From Bacillus piscicola (GTDB lineage Bacteria > Bacillota > Bacilli > Bacillales > Marinococcaceae), in contig NZ_JAJJJF010000010.1 in NCBI RefSeq assembly GCF_022458745.1, positions 1 to 64,000 on the forward strand: 64,000 nt of DNA, read 5' to 3'. The notes beneath the pieces are model-generated. The model did no database searches. It was not told the DNA's origin and saw nothing but the letters and a program-made list of their open reading frames with translations. Below are positions 52,990 through 60,951 of the stretch, piece after piece. The position numbers and the translations under genes are program-made. Numbering within the stretch: the stretch's first letter is position 1; every line of letters starts with the position of its first letter.

Positions 52990-53310
52990 ATACTACGCTA
53001 TAGTGCTAGCTTGTATGACGCAGTGAAATAAGATGTTACGTGGAATGACGGCGCTATAGGAAGCAAATGATGTCGTGAAAAAGAGACTTGGTTAAAAATA
53101 GTAGCGTCATTGTACGTATATGACGTCGTAAAAAATAGTTTATTAAAAATAACGACTTCATAAAGGTCGTATGACGTCATGAAAAAACGATTTGCTTAAA
53201 ATAGCGACGTTATAGCGACTGTATGACGCTGTGAAAAAGTGTTAACTTGCAAATAGAAGCGTTATAGGAAGCGTTTGGTGTTGCGAAAAAGAAAATTCTT
53301 GAAAATAACG
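52990..53310 (+). repeat. 52-bp phased hairpin repeat, array E (six units)
   Basis: Anchors at 53015, 53067, 53120, 53171, 53223 and 53275 give spacings 52, 53, 51, 52 and 52. Units include ATGACGTCGTAAAAAATAG and the fully palindromic ATGACGTCAT at 53171-53180. It is the largest array together with A. The gap 52882-52989 before it holds no gene. Confidence 0.87.
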
Positions 53311-53329
53311 ACGTCCACGGAGAACAGGT

Positions 53330-53398
53330 GGGCTTAATAAAGCAGAGGTAGTAATCCATGATCATCAAGGTGTTCCGGCACTCTTAAAGGCGGGGTAG
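53330..53398 (+). pseudogene. Possible 3' remnant of a gene
   Basis: One frame reads GGLNKAEVVIHDHQGVPALL then KAG and stops at TAG 53396-53398, two bases before the next start. It looks like the end of a real protein, but only about 22 codons survive and the 5' side runs into array E. It could also be chance. Confidence 0.25.
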
Positions 53399-53399
53399 A

Positions 53400-54299
53400 A
53401 TGGCTGTATTTATTAATGTATTAGTTCCAATCGTGCTTATTTTTACGGCGGGATTTCTCTTGCAAAAAAAGCAAGTATTAGAAGTGCGCTCTGTTTCGGC
53501 AGTAGCGCTTTATATTTTAACACCTGCACTCGTGTTCCGGACTTTTTATACGACAGAGGCAAACAAAGATTTATTTTTAATTTTTGCATTTTCCCTCATT
53601 TTTTTAATTGTTATGATTCTGCTAAACAAGCTGCTTGGTATCTTGTTCAAATGGGAAACGAGCACGGAGAGTGGGATGACGCTCGCGACCACGTTTATGA
53701 ATTCTGGGAATTACGGCGCACCGCTAGTGTTGTTTGCGTTTGGAGAAGAGGCATTTGCTTATTCCATCATTTTCATGGTTATTCAATCGCTTATCATGAA
53801 CACAGCTGGCGTGTATCTTGCGAATCGCAGCAGTTTGACCCCGGCGGATGCGTTTCGCGTCGTTTTGAAAATGCCAGTCTTCTACGCATTGATTGCGGGT
53901 GTTATCTTGCAGACGCTTGGTGTTCACATTAAAGAATCGTACTTTGATGCGGTTAATATGCTAGCGGAAGCGGCAATCCCTGTTGTCATGATTGTGCTTG
54001 GCATGCAGCTCGCAAAAATTTCTCTCGGCGCCCTCGACTGGAAAATGGTCGGCATCGGGACAACTCTCAGGCTTGCTGTATCCCCAGTGGTTGCGTTTCT
54101 CTTAACGATTCTTCTGCAGACGAATAGTCTCTTAAGCACTGTCATTATTGTATCAGCTGCAATGCCGACAGCAGCGACGATTGCGATGATAGCCGTCCAG
54201 TTTGATTCTAGTCCGCAGCTCGTCTCCAGTATCACGCTCGTCACGACGATCGCGAGTGTCCCGACGTTGTGGCTGCTCCTTACATTGCTTGGGGCATAA
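53400..54299 (+). CDS. AEC-family (auxin efflux carrier-type) transporter
   Basis: This 299-residue protein has about ten membrane segments in two halves (FINVLVPIVLIFTAGFLLQKK; ATTFMNSGNYGAPLVLFAFGEEAF with the conserved broken helix; AEAAIPVVMIVLGMQLAKI). Bacterial members transport malate, malonate or other organic acids. A GGCGGGG site precedes ATG 53400. It is a single gene. The substrate is unknown. Confidence 0.9.
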   Translation: MAVFINVLVPIVLIFTAGFLLQKKQVLEVRSVSAVALYILTPALVFRTFYTTEANKDLFLIFAFSLIFLIVMILLNKLLGILFKWETSTESGMTLATTFMNSGNYGAPLVLFAFGEEAFAYSIIFMVIQSLIMNTAGVYLANRSSLTPADAFRVVLKMPVFYALIAGVILQTLGVHIKESYFDAVNMLAEAAIPVVMIVLGMQLAKISLGALDWKMVGIGTTLRLAVSPVVAFLLTILLQTNSLLSTVIIVSAAMPTAATIAMIAVQFDSSPQLVSSITLVTTIASVPTLWLLLTLLGA

Positions 54300-54443
54300 A
54301 AAGCAATAGGGTTAAAATATTTGCTTCTGCGAGGGCTTGGTGATGGTTTGGGTAATGTTGTTTATAACCGTATTTAATGTTATTGACTTTGTGTTTTTCT
54401 GTCATTATCCAGTAAACGATTATATTCTGTAGATCTAACAATC

Positions 54444-54485
54444 ATACCCTCCCTGTTCCTTTATGTGGCACGGAGGGTATTTATT
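54444..54485 (+). terminator. Terminator after the AEC gene
   Basis: ATACCCTCC (54444-54452) and GGAGGGTAT (54472-54480) form a perfect 9-bp stem, followed by TTATTG. The region 54300-54440 shows no gene. Confidence 0.7.
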
Positions 54486-54514
54486 GATTTGGGAAAGCCG
54501 AATTGGGAGGGGAA

Positions 54515-55759
54515 TTAATTCGAAGATTCAATCGTTTTTTTATGAGAGAAATCCCCCAGTCGTGTTGTTTTTTTTTCAATAGAATGGGCGATGCCGAGCG
54601 CAAAAATACCGATGATCAGAACCACTCCTGCGAAATAAAACGAGGCAGTAAGCGCTGACGTCACCGAGATGAAAAAGGCGGCAGCGGCTGGACCGAGCAC
54701 TTGGCCGATCCCATATAAGAATGTGAGTCCTCCGATAATACCGCTGCTGGAATCGGGTGCGATCTCACGGGCTTCCGCCATCGTTAGGTTAACAATACCC
54801 ATAAACGTTGCTCCGAATAATAGCGCGCCAATCAATGCCCCAACAGCGTTGAAAAATACTACAGGAACTAGCACACCGACGATTTGAAGTGCAAAAGCTG
54901 CTTGAAGGGAAGGCAATGTGCCGATGTGGGCGGATATTTTTGACCATAAGGCGCAAGAAGGAGCGGCGGCAGCACCAACCATAACCCAGGTGAGTGATGG
55001 ATACGATGCAAGCAGTGGAATATCGGCTGCAAAGGCAACTAAGTATGTACCGCTAATTACATAGCCGATGCCTTCCAGTCCATAAGCAAGGCTCAGCCAT
55101 GGAAGCGAACTTTTGCGGAATGATAGTTTGCTTTTGTGCCCTTTACTAGATGACTGCTTATTCGCTGGTTGTGTGGGCCGTGGATCAGCCGGCAACCTTT
55201 TCCGAATGAGTCCTACAAGTAGAAGTGAGAAAATACCAAGGCATATCCAGACTCCGTCCCAGCCGAAAAGCGGAAAAGTGATGGGAACAAGAATCCCGGT
55301 GCTCATAATGCCGAGCCCGACACCCCCGAAAAAGAGCCCCGTCCATCGGGAATAGCCGGCACGTACGAGTGCATTCATAACAATGCTTGAAATTAACACG
55401 AACACGATACCGCTCGTATAACCGCCGGTGAACCGGAGAATATGCCAGAGCCACTCTTGTTCGGTCAACCCCATTAAAAAAGTGGACGCAATATTCACTG
55501 CTAAGTGAAGGTACACGTAAAAAGCCTCTCCCTTTTTCCAAGCAAAGACACCACCAAGCAGGGCACCGGCTAAGTAGCCAAAATAATTACTTGAAGCAAG
55601 GTAACCGGCAGCTTCATTACTAAGAGAGGTGTGATCAACCATCAGTGGTAAAATCGGAGTGTAAGCAAAACGGTTGATACCCATCACGATCAATAGAACC
55701 GTTATCCCTGCCACGAGGACAGAAAGCATCTCTTTTTTGGATGAGGCTGTAATAGACAT
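54515..55759 (-). CDS. MFS transporter, YbfB/YjiJ family
   Basis: This 414-residue protein has twelve membrane segments. It has the YbfB/YjiJ start (VMGINRFAYTPILPLMVDHT) and LSNEAAGYLASSNYFGYLAGALLGG. The substrate is unknown in this family. ATG 55759 is about ten bases after AGGAT; the GTG three codons earlier is too close to it. A promoter with an overlapping short inverted repeat lies upstream. Confidence 0.9.
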   Translation of the reverse strand: MSITASSKKEMLSVLVAGITVLLIVMGINRFAYTPILPLMVDHTSLSNEAAGYLASSNYFGYLAGALLGGVFAWKKGEAFYVYLHLAVNIASTFLMGLTEQEWLWHILRFTGGYTSGIVFVLISSIVMNALVRAGYSRWTGLFFGGVGLGIMSTGILVPITFPLFGWDGVWICLGIFSLLLVGLIRKRLPADPRPTQPANKQSSSKGHKSKLSFRKSSLPWLSLAYGLEGIGYVISGTYLVAFAADIPLLASYPSLTWVMVGAAAAPSCALWSKISAHIGTLPSLQAAFALQIVGVLVPVVFFNAVGALIGALLFGATFMGIVNLTMAEAREIAPDSSSGIIGGLTFLYGIGQVLGPAAAAFFISVTSALTASFYFAGVVLIIGIFALGIAHSIEKKTTRLGDFSHKKTIESSN

Positions 55760-55802
55760 TTTCGACACATCCTATCTACTATTCCAGACTAACTCTCATT
55801 CT

Positions 55803-55841
55803 ATCATAGACTGTTGGCTCTACCATTGTCTAAATTGACAA
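55803..55841 (-). promoter_or_regulatory. Promoter with inverted repeat for the MFS gene
   Basis: On the minus strand TAGACA (55832-55827), 18 bases, TATGAT (55808-55803). TTGTC-TAAATT-GACAA (55826-55841) overlaps the -35 and may bind a repressor. Confidence 0.45.
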
Positions 55842-55982
55842 GAGTAGAGATTACTCGAGGTGATTTTAAGTATTTAAAACTTCAATATCGATAATCAAGT
55901 ACATTTTTCATCTATCAAGAGAATATAATACGCTTTTGAAAAATTATGAAGAAAAAACAAATGAAATGGGAGGACGCTAATA

Positions 55983-56060
55983 ATGTATTATAATTCAATA
56001 CTTAAAAGTCGCACTCTCAGGAAGGAAATCAGTTATTTTTGTATAGATAAAGCAAAATAA
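55983..56060 (+). CDS. Possible 25-residue leader peptide or remnant
   Basis: ATG 55983 follows a good GGGAGGAC and opens a 25-codon frame (MYYNSILKSRTLRKEISYFC...) ending at TAA 56060. It lies between two divergent units, where a regulator gene might be expected. Nothing shows that it is expressed, and it may be the only trace of a lost gene or chance. Confidence 0.2.
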   Translation: MYYNSILKSRTLRKEISYFCIDKAK

Positions 56061-56144
56061 TTCAAAAGTTGTTGCTATTTAAATATATTATTATTAAAAT
56101 TATATGTATTCCATATCGTAATTCATATGGCTGAACACTTTTTT

Positions 56145-56166
56145 TGTTTAAAGCATTTATGCTTTA
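56145..56166. promoter_or_regulatory. Perfect 10-bp inverted repeat, likely regulator site of the catabolic operon
   Basis: TTTAAAGCAT-TT-ATGCTTTAAA (22 bp) ends nine bases before the -35 element of the operon promoter. This is an activator-like position. No regulator gene is encoded next to the operon. Confidence 0.6.
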
Positions 56167-56174
56167 AATTGCAC

Positions 56175-56203
56175 TCTTGTGTAAAGAAATGCCGTGTTAT
56201 AGT
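56175..56203 (+). promoter_or_regulatory. Probable sigma-A promoter of the catabolic operon
   Basis: TTGTGT (56175-56180), 17 bases, TAGTAT (56198-56203), with an extended TGTTA before the -10. The elements are moderate, as expected for an activated promoter. The leader is about 165 bases. Confidence 0.5.
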
Positions 56204-56240
56204 ATTGTTTTAATTAAAAATGGTTTCTGAAAAATAAGAA

Positions 56241-56254
56241 AGGTAGCGCTTTCA
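56241..56254. promoter_or_regulatory. Possible CcpA cre site
   Basis: AGGTAGCGCTTTCA matches the cre core (GCGCTTTCA half perfect, left half imperfect). It lies about 30 bp downstream of the likely transcription start, a usual place for catabolite repression by roadblock. Confidence 0.5.
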
Positions 56255-56374
56255 ACTTAATGAATTAACATTTTTTTCAAAAAATATATTTATAAAATCA
56301 ATCTCTTGTTTTATATCAATACTATTCCAGAGATTATTTACAACATGAACTTAGTTTTTGTGAGGAGGGGAAAA

Positions 56375-57895
56375 ATGGGAAGTGAAATGTTGGAATTTTT
56401 TGTAATAGGTCTTACTAATACATTTACTCCTTTTAATTTGCTAATAATTATTCTGGCTCTGGCTGCTGGGATCATTGTTGGAGCTGTCCCGGGTTTATCG
56501 GCAGCGATGGCAACAGCACTCCTTGTTCCGTTTACCTTTGGAATGAGCCCATCAACAGGTTTGGCTATGCTTGCGGCGATAGGAGTTGGGGCAGTGTATG
56601 GAGGTGGTAATTCAGCAATTTTACTCAACACACCGGGTACACCGGCTTCTGTTGCGAGCACATTTGATGGTTATCCAATGAGTCAAAGAGGCGAAGCTGA
56701 TAAGGCGTTAAATACATCACTCATTAGCTCGGTTATTGGCGGGATTATCGGTTCAATATGTTTGATGTTTTTCTCGATACCTCTTTCGCGTATAGCTTTG
56801 CAGCTTGGAGCACCTGAATATTTTTGGATAACTATTTTTGCATTGACAACGATCGCATCCTTATCCCAGGGAGCTGTCTTTAAGGGAGTACTTTCGGGTG
56901 TCATTGGTTTATTAGCTGGGATGATAGGGTTGGATCCAATTACAGCGACACCGCGCTTTACTTTCGATTATTACCCTTTAATGCAAGGAATTGATATTAT
57001 CGCTGCTATGATTGGGCTGTTTGCATTTTCGCAGATGCTTGTCCTAGCTGCTTCCATGAAATCAACTGTGGCAAATTACACTGCCAAAAAGGGAATATTT
57101 AAAAAAGTAACTGCTAGAATTTTAAGAAAAAGTAAACTCAATTTAACTCGATCCTCTTTAATTGGCTCAATTGTCGGCATTTTGCCTGGAGCAGGTGCGG
57201 AGATTGCATCAATGGTGTCCTACACCGAAGCAAAAAGATGGAGTAAAAACTCTGAGAAATACGGTACAGGTATTACAGATGGCATGGTGGCGAGTGAATC
57301 GGCGAATAACGCCAGCATAGGTGGGATGCTGATCCCAACTCTGACACTAGGAATTCCTGGCGGGGCCGGTGCTGCTATTATGATGGGGGCTCTGCTCACC
57401 CATGGTATTCAGCCGGGTTCAAAATTGTTCTCAAACCACGGTGATATTGTTTACACGTTCATGATATCTTTTTTATTGGCTAATATTCTATTACTTGTAG
57501 TAGGCTACTTCCTTATCAAAGTAACTGTAAAGGTATTAACTATACCGGCTAAGTATGTCATTGCCGGGATGGTTGTATTGTCGGTAATTGGCACGTATTC
57601 ATTAAGAAACAGTATGCTGGACGTTACGGTGATGGTTATTTTTGGTGTCATTGGCTTTTTAGGAAAGCGAGTAGGATTGAATAATGGTGCAATTGCTTTA
57701 GGCCTGATACTAGCTCCGTTAGCCGAAAGTTCATTAGTGCAATCTTTATTGATGGCAAGCAGTGAGAACTCATTCCTTCAAGTGTTCGTATTGCGTCCTA
57801 TCTCTTTGGTCTTTATTATTCTTACCATTGTTTCTTTAGGGTTACCGAGTTTATTAATGAAATATAAACGCAGGGCAGATAGTAAGAGTAGATAA
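56375..57895 (+). CDS. Tripartite tricarboxylate transporter, large membrane subunit (TctA type)
   Basis: This 506-residue protein has about eleven to twelve membrane segments. It has the TctA signatures IIVGAVPGLSAAMATALLVP, GGGNSAILLNTPGTPASVAS and GILPGAGAEIASMVSYTEAK with LTLGIPGGAGAAIMMGAL. It forms the transport channel with the small subunit encoded next and receives substrate from the TctC-type binding protein. ATG 56375 is chosen for GAGGAGGGG just upstream; an ATG at 56306 would add 23 residues without a site. It is the first gene of a six-gene operon. Confidence 0.93.
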   Translation: MGSEMLEFFVIGLTNTFTPFNLLIIILALAAGIIVGAVPGLSAAMATALLVPFTFGMSPSTGLAMLAAIGVGAVYGGGNSAILLNTPGTPASVASTFDGYPMSQRGEADKALNTSLISSVIGGIIGSICLMFFSIPLSRIALQLGAPEYFWITIFALTTIASLSQGAVFKGVLSGVIGLLAGMIGLDPITATPRFTFDYYPLMQGIDIIAAMIGLFAFSQMLVLAASMKSTVANYTAKKGIFKKVTARILRKSKLNLTRSSLIGSIVGILPGAGAEIASMVSYTEAKRWSKNSEKYGTGITDGMVASESANNASIGGMLIPTLTLGIPGGAGAAIMMGALLTHGIQPGSKLFSNHGDIVYTFMISFLLANILLLVVGYFLIKVTVKVLTIPAKYVIAGMVVLSVIGTYSLRNSMLDVTVMVIFGVIGFLGKRVGLNNGAIALGLILAPLAESSLVQSLLMASSENSFLQVFVLRPISLVFIILTIVSLGLPSLLMKYKRRADSKSR

Positions 57896-57912
57896 AGAAA
57901 GGAGGGTACTCA

Positions 57913-58380
57913 TTGAATAAATCTTCACGAACAGTTTACCAACATAAAGATTTCTATCTTGGTTTAGTGACGCTGTTTATTACTATATTATTAATTTGGC
58001 AGAGTCTGAATTTTCAATACCCAAGTAATGTTTTTCCGTGGGTTATAGAAGGTGTCATGGTTATTCTAAGCGTTGTTATTTTATTGAAGGCTGTAATCAA
58101 TAAACAGAATACCGAAGAGGAGAAGCAGTCACCTGCCAATTGGCGGAGGATAACTGGAGTATTTGTCAGTTCGGTCTTATTTATTATTGCTATTCCCATC
58201 GTTGGCTTTTATGTATCAAGTTTAATTACAATGACACTCGTTTCTTGGTTGCTCGGGAAAGATCGTTCTATTAAAAGCTTGGGGCGAAGTTTCTTGGTTT
58301 GTGCGGTGATTACAATCTTTATCTATATTGTTTTTAGAGTATTAATCAGCGTGCCGACGCCTGAAGGGATATTAATCTAA
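57913..58380 (+). CDS. Tripartite tricarboxylate transporter, small membrane subunit (TctB type)
   Basis: This 155-residue protein has four hydrophobic helices (FYLGLVTLFITILLIW; VFPWVIEGVMVILSVVILLKAV; VFVSSVLFIIAIPIVGFYVSSLI; SFLVCAVITIFIYIVFRVLI), the TctB form. The start is TTG 57913 behind AGGAGGG. It lies 17 bp after the large subunit gene. TctB proteins are short and poorly conserved, so the call rests on topology plus position. Confidence 0.87.
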   Translation: MNKSSRTVYQHKDFYLGLVTLFITILLIWQSLNFQYPSNVFPWVIEGVMVILSVVILLKAVINKQNTEEEKQSPANWRRITGVFVSSVLFIIAIPIVGFYVSSLITMTLVSWLLGKDRSIKSLGRSFLVCAVITIFIYIVFRVLISVPTPEGILI

Positions 58381-58413
58381 ACAGCTTTATTAATAAGAAA
58401 GGAGTGAAAGTAT

Positions 58414-59463
58414 TTGCCTACTGTACAGAAGGTAAAAAGCGTTGAGTTAGAAAGTTTTTGCAGTAAAATCCTTCAGAAAATTGGCTTAACGAAGAATGAT
58501 GCAGAACATGTATCGTCATTACTAGTAGAGGCAGATTTACGAGATCATTCTACACACGGTGTTGTTCGCTTAGCTACTTATGTTGATCTTGTGAAACATA
58601 ATGTCATCAATACTCAGCCGAATATAAAAGTAGTATCAGATCGCAAAGCAACTGGCACAATTGATGGGGATCATGGATTTGGACAAATCATTGCTTCTAA
58701 GGCTATGGATCTAGCCATCCAGAAAGCGCAGACTTATGGAATAGGTATGGTTGGAGTAATAAACAGCGGGCATTTAGGTGAGTTAGGGCTGATCGCCAAG
58801 CAAGTTGTTCCGCATCGGATGGTTGGCAGTATCTCTACCAATGGCGGACCGATGATGGCTCCAACAGGAGGATCACAGCCGATTTTAGGAAACAACCCTT
58901 TTGCTGTATGTATTCCAAGAAGGAGAGACACTCCTATTGTTGTTGACATGGCATTAAGTAAAACAGCTAGAGGGAATATTATTCTAGCAGAAAAAGAGGG
59001 TAGAGAAATTCCCGAAGGTTGGGCTCTCGATCAAAGCGGCAATCCCACGACGGACCCGAAAGATGCATTATTAGGCAGCGTTCTTCCCATGGCAGGCCAT
59101 AAAGGCTATTCATTAGCATTACTAAATGAGATTATGTCAAGTGCCCTAATTGGCGGAACCCCAGGCTATTCTTTAGGAATGCTTACACCTCCAGATTACG
59201 ACAAGCCATTACGCGTTTCTCATTCAGTAACAGCAGTGAATATTGAACATTTTACAGAATGGGATGCTTTTCAGGATCAGCTCGATAATCTTATTGATAC
59301 TATTAAGACTTCTGCAAAACAAGGAGAAACCATTTACATTCCGGGGGAGCGTTCAGAGGAATCGTATAAAAGGTTACTGAAAACAAATATTGAACTATCA
59401 GTAGGTATCATAGAAGAGTTAAAACGTTTAGGGGAAGAGTACGATGTGGCTTTTCCAGACTGA
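58414..59463 (+). CDS. LDH2/malate dehydrogenase-family oxidoreductase (ComC-like candidate)
   Basis: This 349-residue NAD(P)-dependent 2-hydroxyacid dehydrogenase of the LDH2 fold has the catalytic His in DHSTHGVVR, with VINSGHLGELG, NPFAVCIPRR and the C-terminal GHKGYSLALLNEIMS. Family members oxidise malate, L-lactate, ureidoglycolate or (R)-sulfolactate (ComC). Its place between transporter and split lyase genes fits ComC, which links sulfopyruvate and (R)-sulfolactate. The start is TTG 58414 after AAAGGAGTG. Substrate assignment is inference. Confidence 0.85.
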   Translation: MPTVQKVKSVELESFCSKILQKIGLTKNDAEHVSSLLVEADLRDHSTHGVVRLATYVDLVKHNVINTQPNIKVVSDRKATGTIDGDHGFGQIIASKAMDLAIQKAQTYGIGMVGVINSGHLGELGLIAKQVVPHRMVGSISTNGGPMMAPTGGSQPILGNNPFAVCIPRRRDTPIVVDMALSKTARGNIILAEKEGREIPEGWALDQSGNPTTDPKDALLGSVLPMAGHKGYSLALLNEIMSSALIGGTPGYSLGMLTPPDYDKPLRVSHSVTAVNIEHFTEWDAFQDQLDNLIDTIKTSAKQGETIYIPGERSEESYKRLLKTNIELSVGIIEELKRLGEEYDVAFPD

Positions 59464-59518
59464 AGATAGATAAGTGAAATTAGTATGAGTAGGAAGCAAT
59501 CACAAGGAGGAGATTGAA

Positions 59519-60529
59519 TTGAGTAAAAGACAGTTTTATTTCATGAGTGTTTTAGGGTTTGTTATGCTTATTACCTTTTTAAGCGGGTGCGGCTCTTCTA
59601 ACACAGAAAGTAATGCTCAAAGTGAAAGCGGGGAAGGTGCTGAAGAAATTGATTATCCTAATCAAGATGTAGATATTGTAGTGCCGTTCAAGCCAGGCGG
59701 TGCAAGTGATGCTCACGCAAGAATTCTAGAGAGGCACTTTAAGGATGAGTTTGGACATGCTCTATCTTTTATTTATAAGCCAGGTGGCGCGGCGGCAGTC
59801 GGATCGGCAGAAGTCGCTCAAATGGAAGGTGACGGCTCAACGATTATGGCAGCTAATTACCCGGACATTGTCGTACAGCCATTAACAGGTTCCGGAAGTT
59901 TTAAGAGCGAGGATTTCGAATATATAGCACAAGTATCCAGTGATCCTGCTATCCTTGCTGTACCAAGTGATAGTTCGTTCACAAGCTTGGAAGAACTAGT
60001 GAAAGAAGCAAAAGAAAAGCCCGGGGAGATTTCAATAGGGGCGCCTTTGAACACAAGTCTCCACTTATCTCTTCTCGACTTTATGGAGCAGTCAGGAATT
60101 GATGTTACGATTATCCCCTACACGGGAGGAGCGGAAGCAAAATCAAGACTGCTGGGAGGCCACCTGGACGCAGCCTGGGTCAATCTGGGGGTTATGATAG
60201 AAGAGATTGATAGTATTCAACCGCTGGCTGTGACAACGGAAGAACGATATGATCAAATTCCTGATGTTCCTACCTTTACAGAACAGGGATATGAAATCGT
60301 CTCGGCATTAGGAAGAATTTACGTAACTCCGAAAGGAATATCTGATGAGAAATTAAAGATACTGCGAGAAGGCATTAGTAATATTGCTGAAAATCCTGAT
60401 TATCAAAAGGAAATGAGCAACATTGGGCAAAGTGTGAAATTTATTAATGGAGAAGAAGTAGATAAGATGGTGAATGAATATAAAGAGTATGCTAAAGAGC
60501 TAATAGAGAAACACAACTTATCAAAGTAG
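59519..60529 (+). CDS. Tripartite tricarboxylate transporter substrate-binding lipoprotein (TctC/Bug)
   Basis: This 336-residue protein has signal peptide MSKRQFYFMSVLGFVMLITF followed by LSGC (lipidated Cys 24), and an acidic linker. The Bug fold follows (VDIVVPFKPGGASDAHARIL; YKPGGAAAVGSAEVAQ; GAEAKSRLLGGHLDAAWVN). Bug proteins bind carboxylates through water-bridged loops. The start is TTG 59519 behind AAGGAGGAG, the third TTG start in this operon. A hairpin follows before the lyase genes. The ligand is unknown; sulfolactate is proposed from context. Confidence 0.92.
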   Translation: MSKRQFYFMSVLGFVMLITFLSGCGSSNTESNAQSESGEGAEEIDYPNQDVDIVVPFKPGGASDAHARILERHFKDEFGHALSFIYKPGGAAAVGSAEVAQMEGDGSTIMAANYPDIVVQPLTGSGSFKSEDFEYIAQVSSDPAILAVPSDSSFTSLEELVKEAKEKPGEISIGAPLNTSLHLSLLDFMEQSGIDVTIIPYTGGAEAKSRLLGGHLDAAWVNLGVMIEEIDSIQPLAVTTEERYDQIPDVPTFTEQGYEIVSALGRIYVTPKGISDEKLKILREGISNIAENPDYQKEMSNIGQSVKFINGEEVDKMVNEYKEYAKELIEKHNLSK

Positions 60530-60544
60530 ATAATTATACGGGGG

Positions 60545-60580
60545 AGGTACGGTAAGTATTTTTTCAGACCGTACCTTTTC
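60545..60580 (+). terminator. Hairpin with T run inside the operon
   Basis: AGGTACGGT (60545-60553) and ACCGTACCT (60568-60576) form a perfect 9-bp stem followed by TTTC. It could be a partial terminator or a processing/stability element between transporter and lyase genes. No clear promoter is seen after it. Confidence 0.6.
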
Positions 60581-60643
60581 TAGAGAATAAATATTGAAGT
60601 AGGTAATGAAAATTAGGTCTGCCAGACGGAGGAGGAGATGCTA

Positions 60644-60934
60644 ATGCATAAAGCTATTTTTTTAAATGAAAACGATAATGTGGTGACGGTTGTTCAAGAT
60701 TTAAACAAGGGAGACATTGTAATCTATCCGACATCCGACAGCGATAAAGAGCAATTAACGGTAAAAGAAGAAGTGCCCTTGGGATTCAAAGTTGCATTGC
60801 ATGACATTGCAAGAAATGAGATGGTCGTTAAGTATGGTGAGACGATAGGGACTGCTTCTGCCCCTATACTAAAAGGAACGATTGTCCACACTCATAACTT
60901 ACAGAGTCTCAGAGGACGCGGGGATATAGAATAA
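60644..60934 (+). CDS. UxaA-family lyase, small SAF-domain subunit (SuyA-like candidate)
   Basis: This 96-residue protein is a single SAF domain with VALHDIARNEMVVKYGETIG and IVHTHNLQSLRGRGD, the hallmark of the small part of altronate/galactarate dehydratases and of SuyA. As a separate polypeptide it matches the two-subunit lyases, in contrast to one-chain UxaA (about 495 residues). ATG 60644 is used because GGAGGAGGAG ends just before an ATG at 60638. With the next gene it would form the active lyase. Confidence 0.88.
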   Translation: MHKAIFLNENDNVVTVVQDLNKGDIVIYPTSDSDKEQLTVKEEVPLGFKVALHDIARNEMVVKYGETIGTASAPILKGTIVHTHNLQSLRGRGDIE

Positions 60935-60951
60935 GGAGGGACGGAATAAAC

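Noticed and set aside
3660-53310. CRISPR arrays, suggested by palindromic repeats with variable segments
   Set aside because: The variable part is only about 10-12 bases, the repeats are degenerate, units number four to six, and there are no cas genes. The regular 52-bp period including the variable part does not fit CRISPR.
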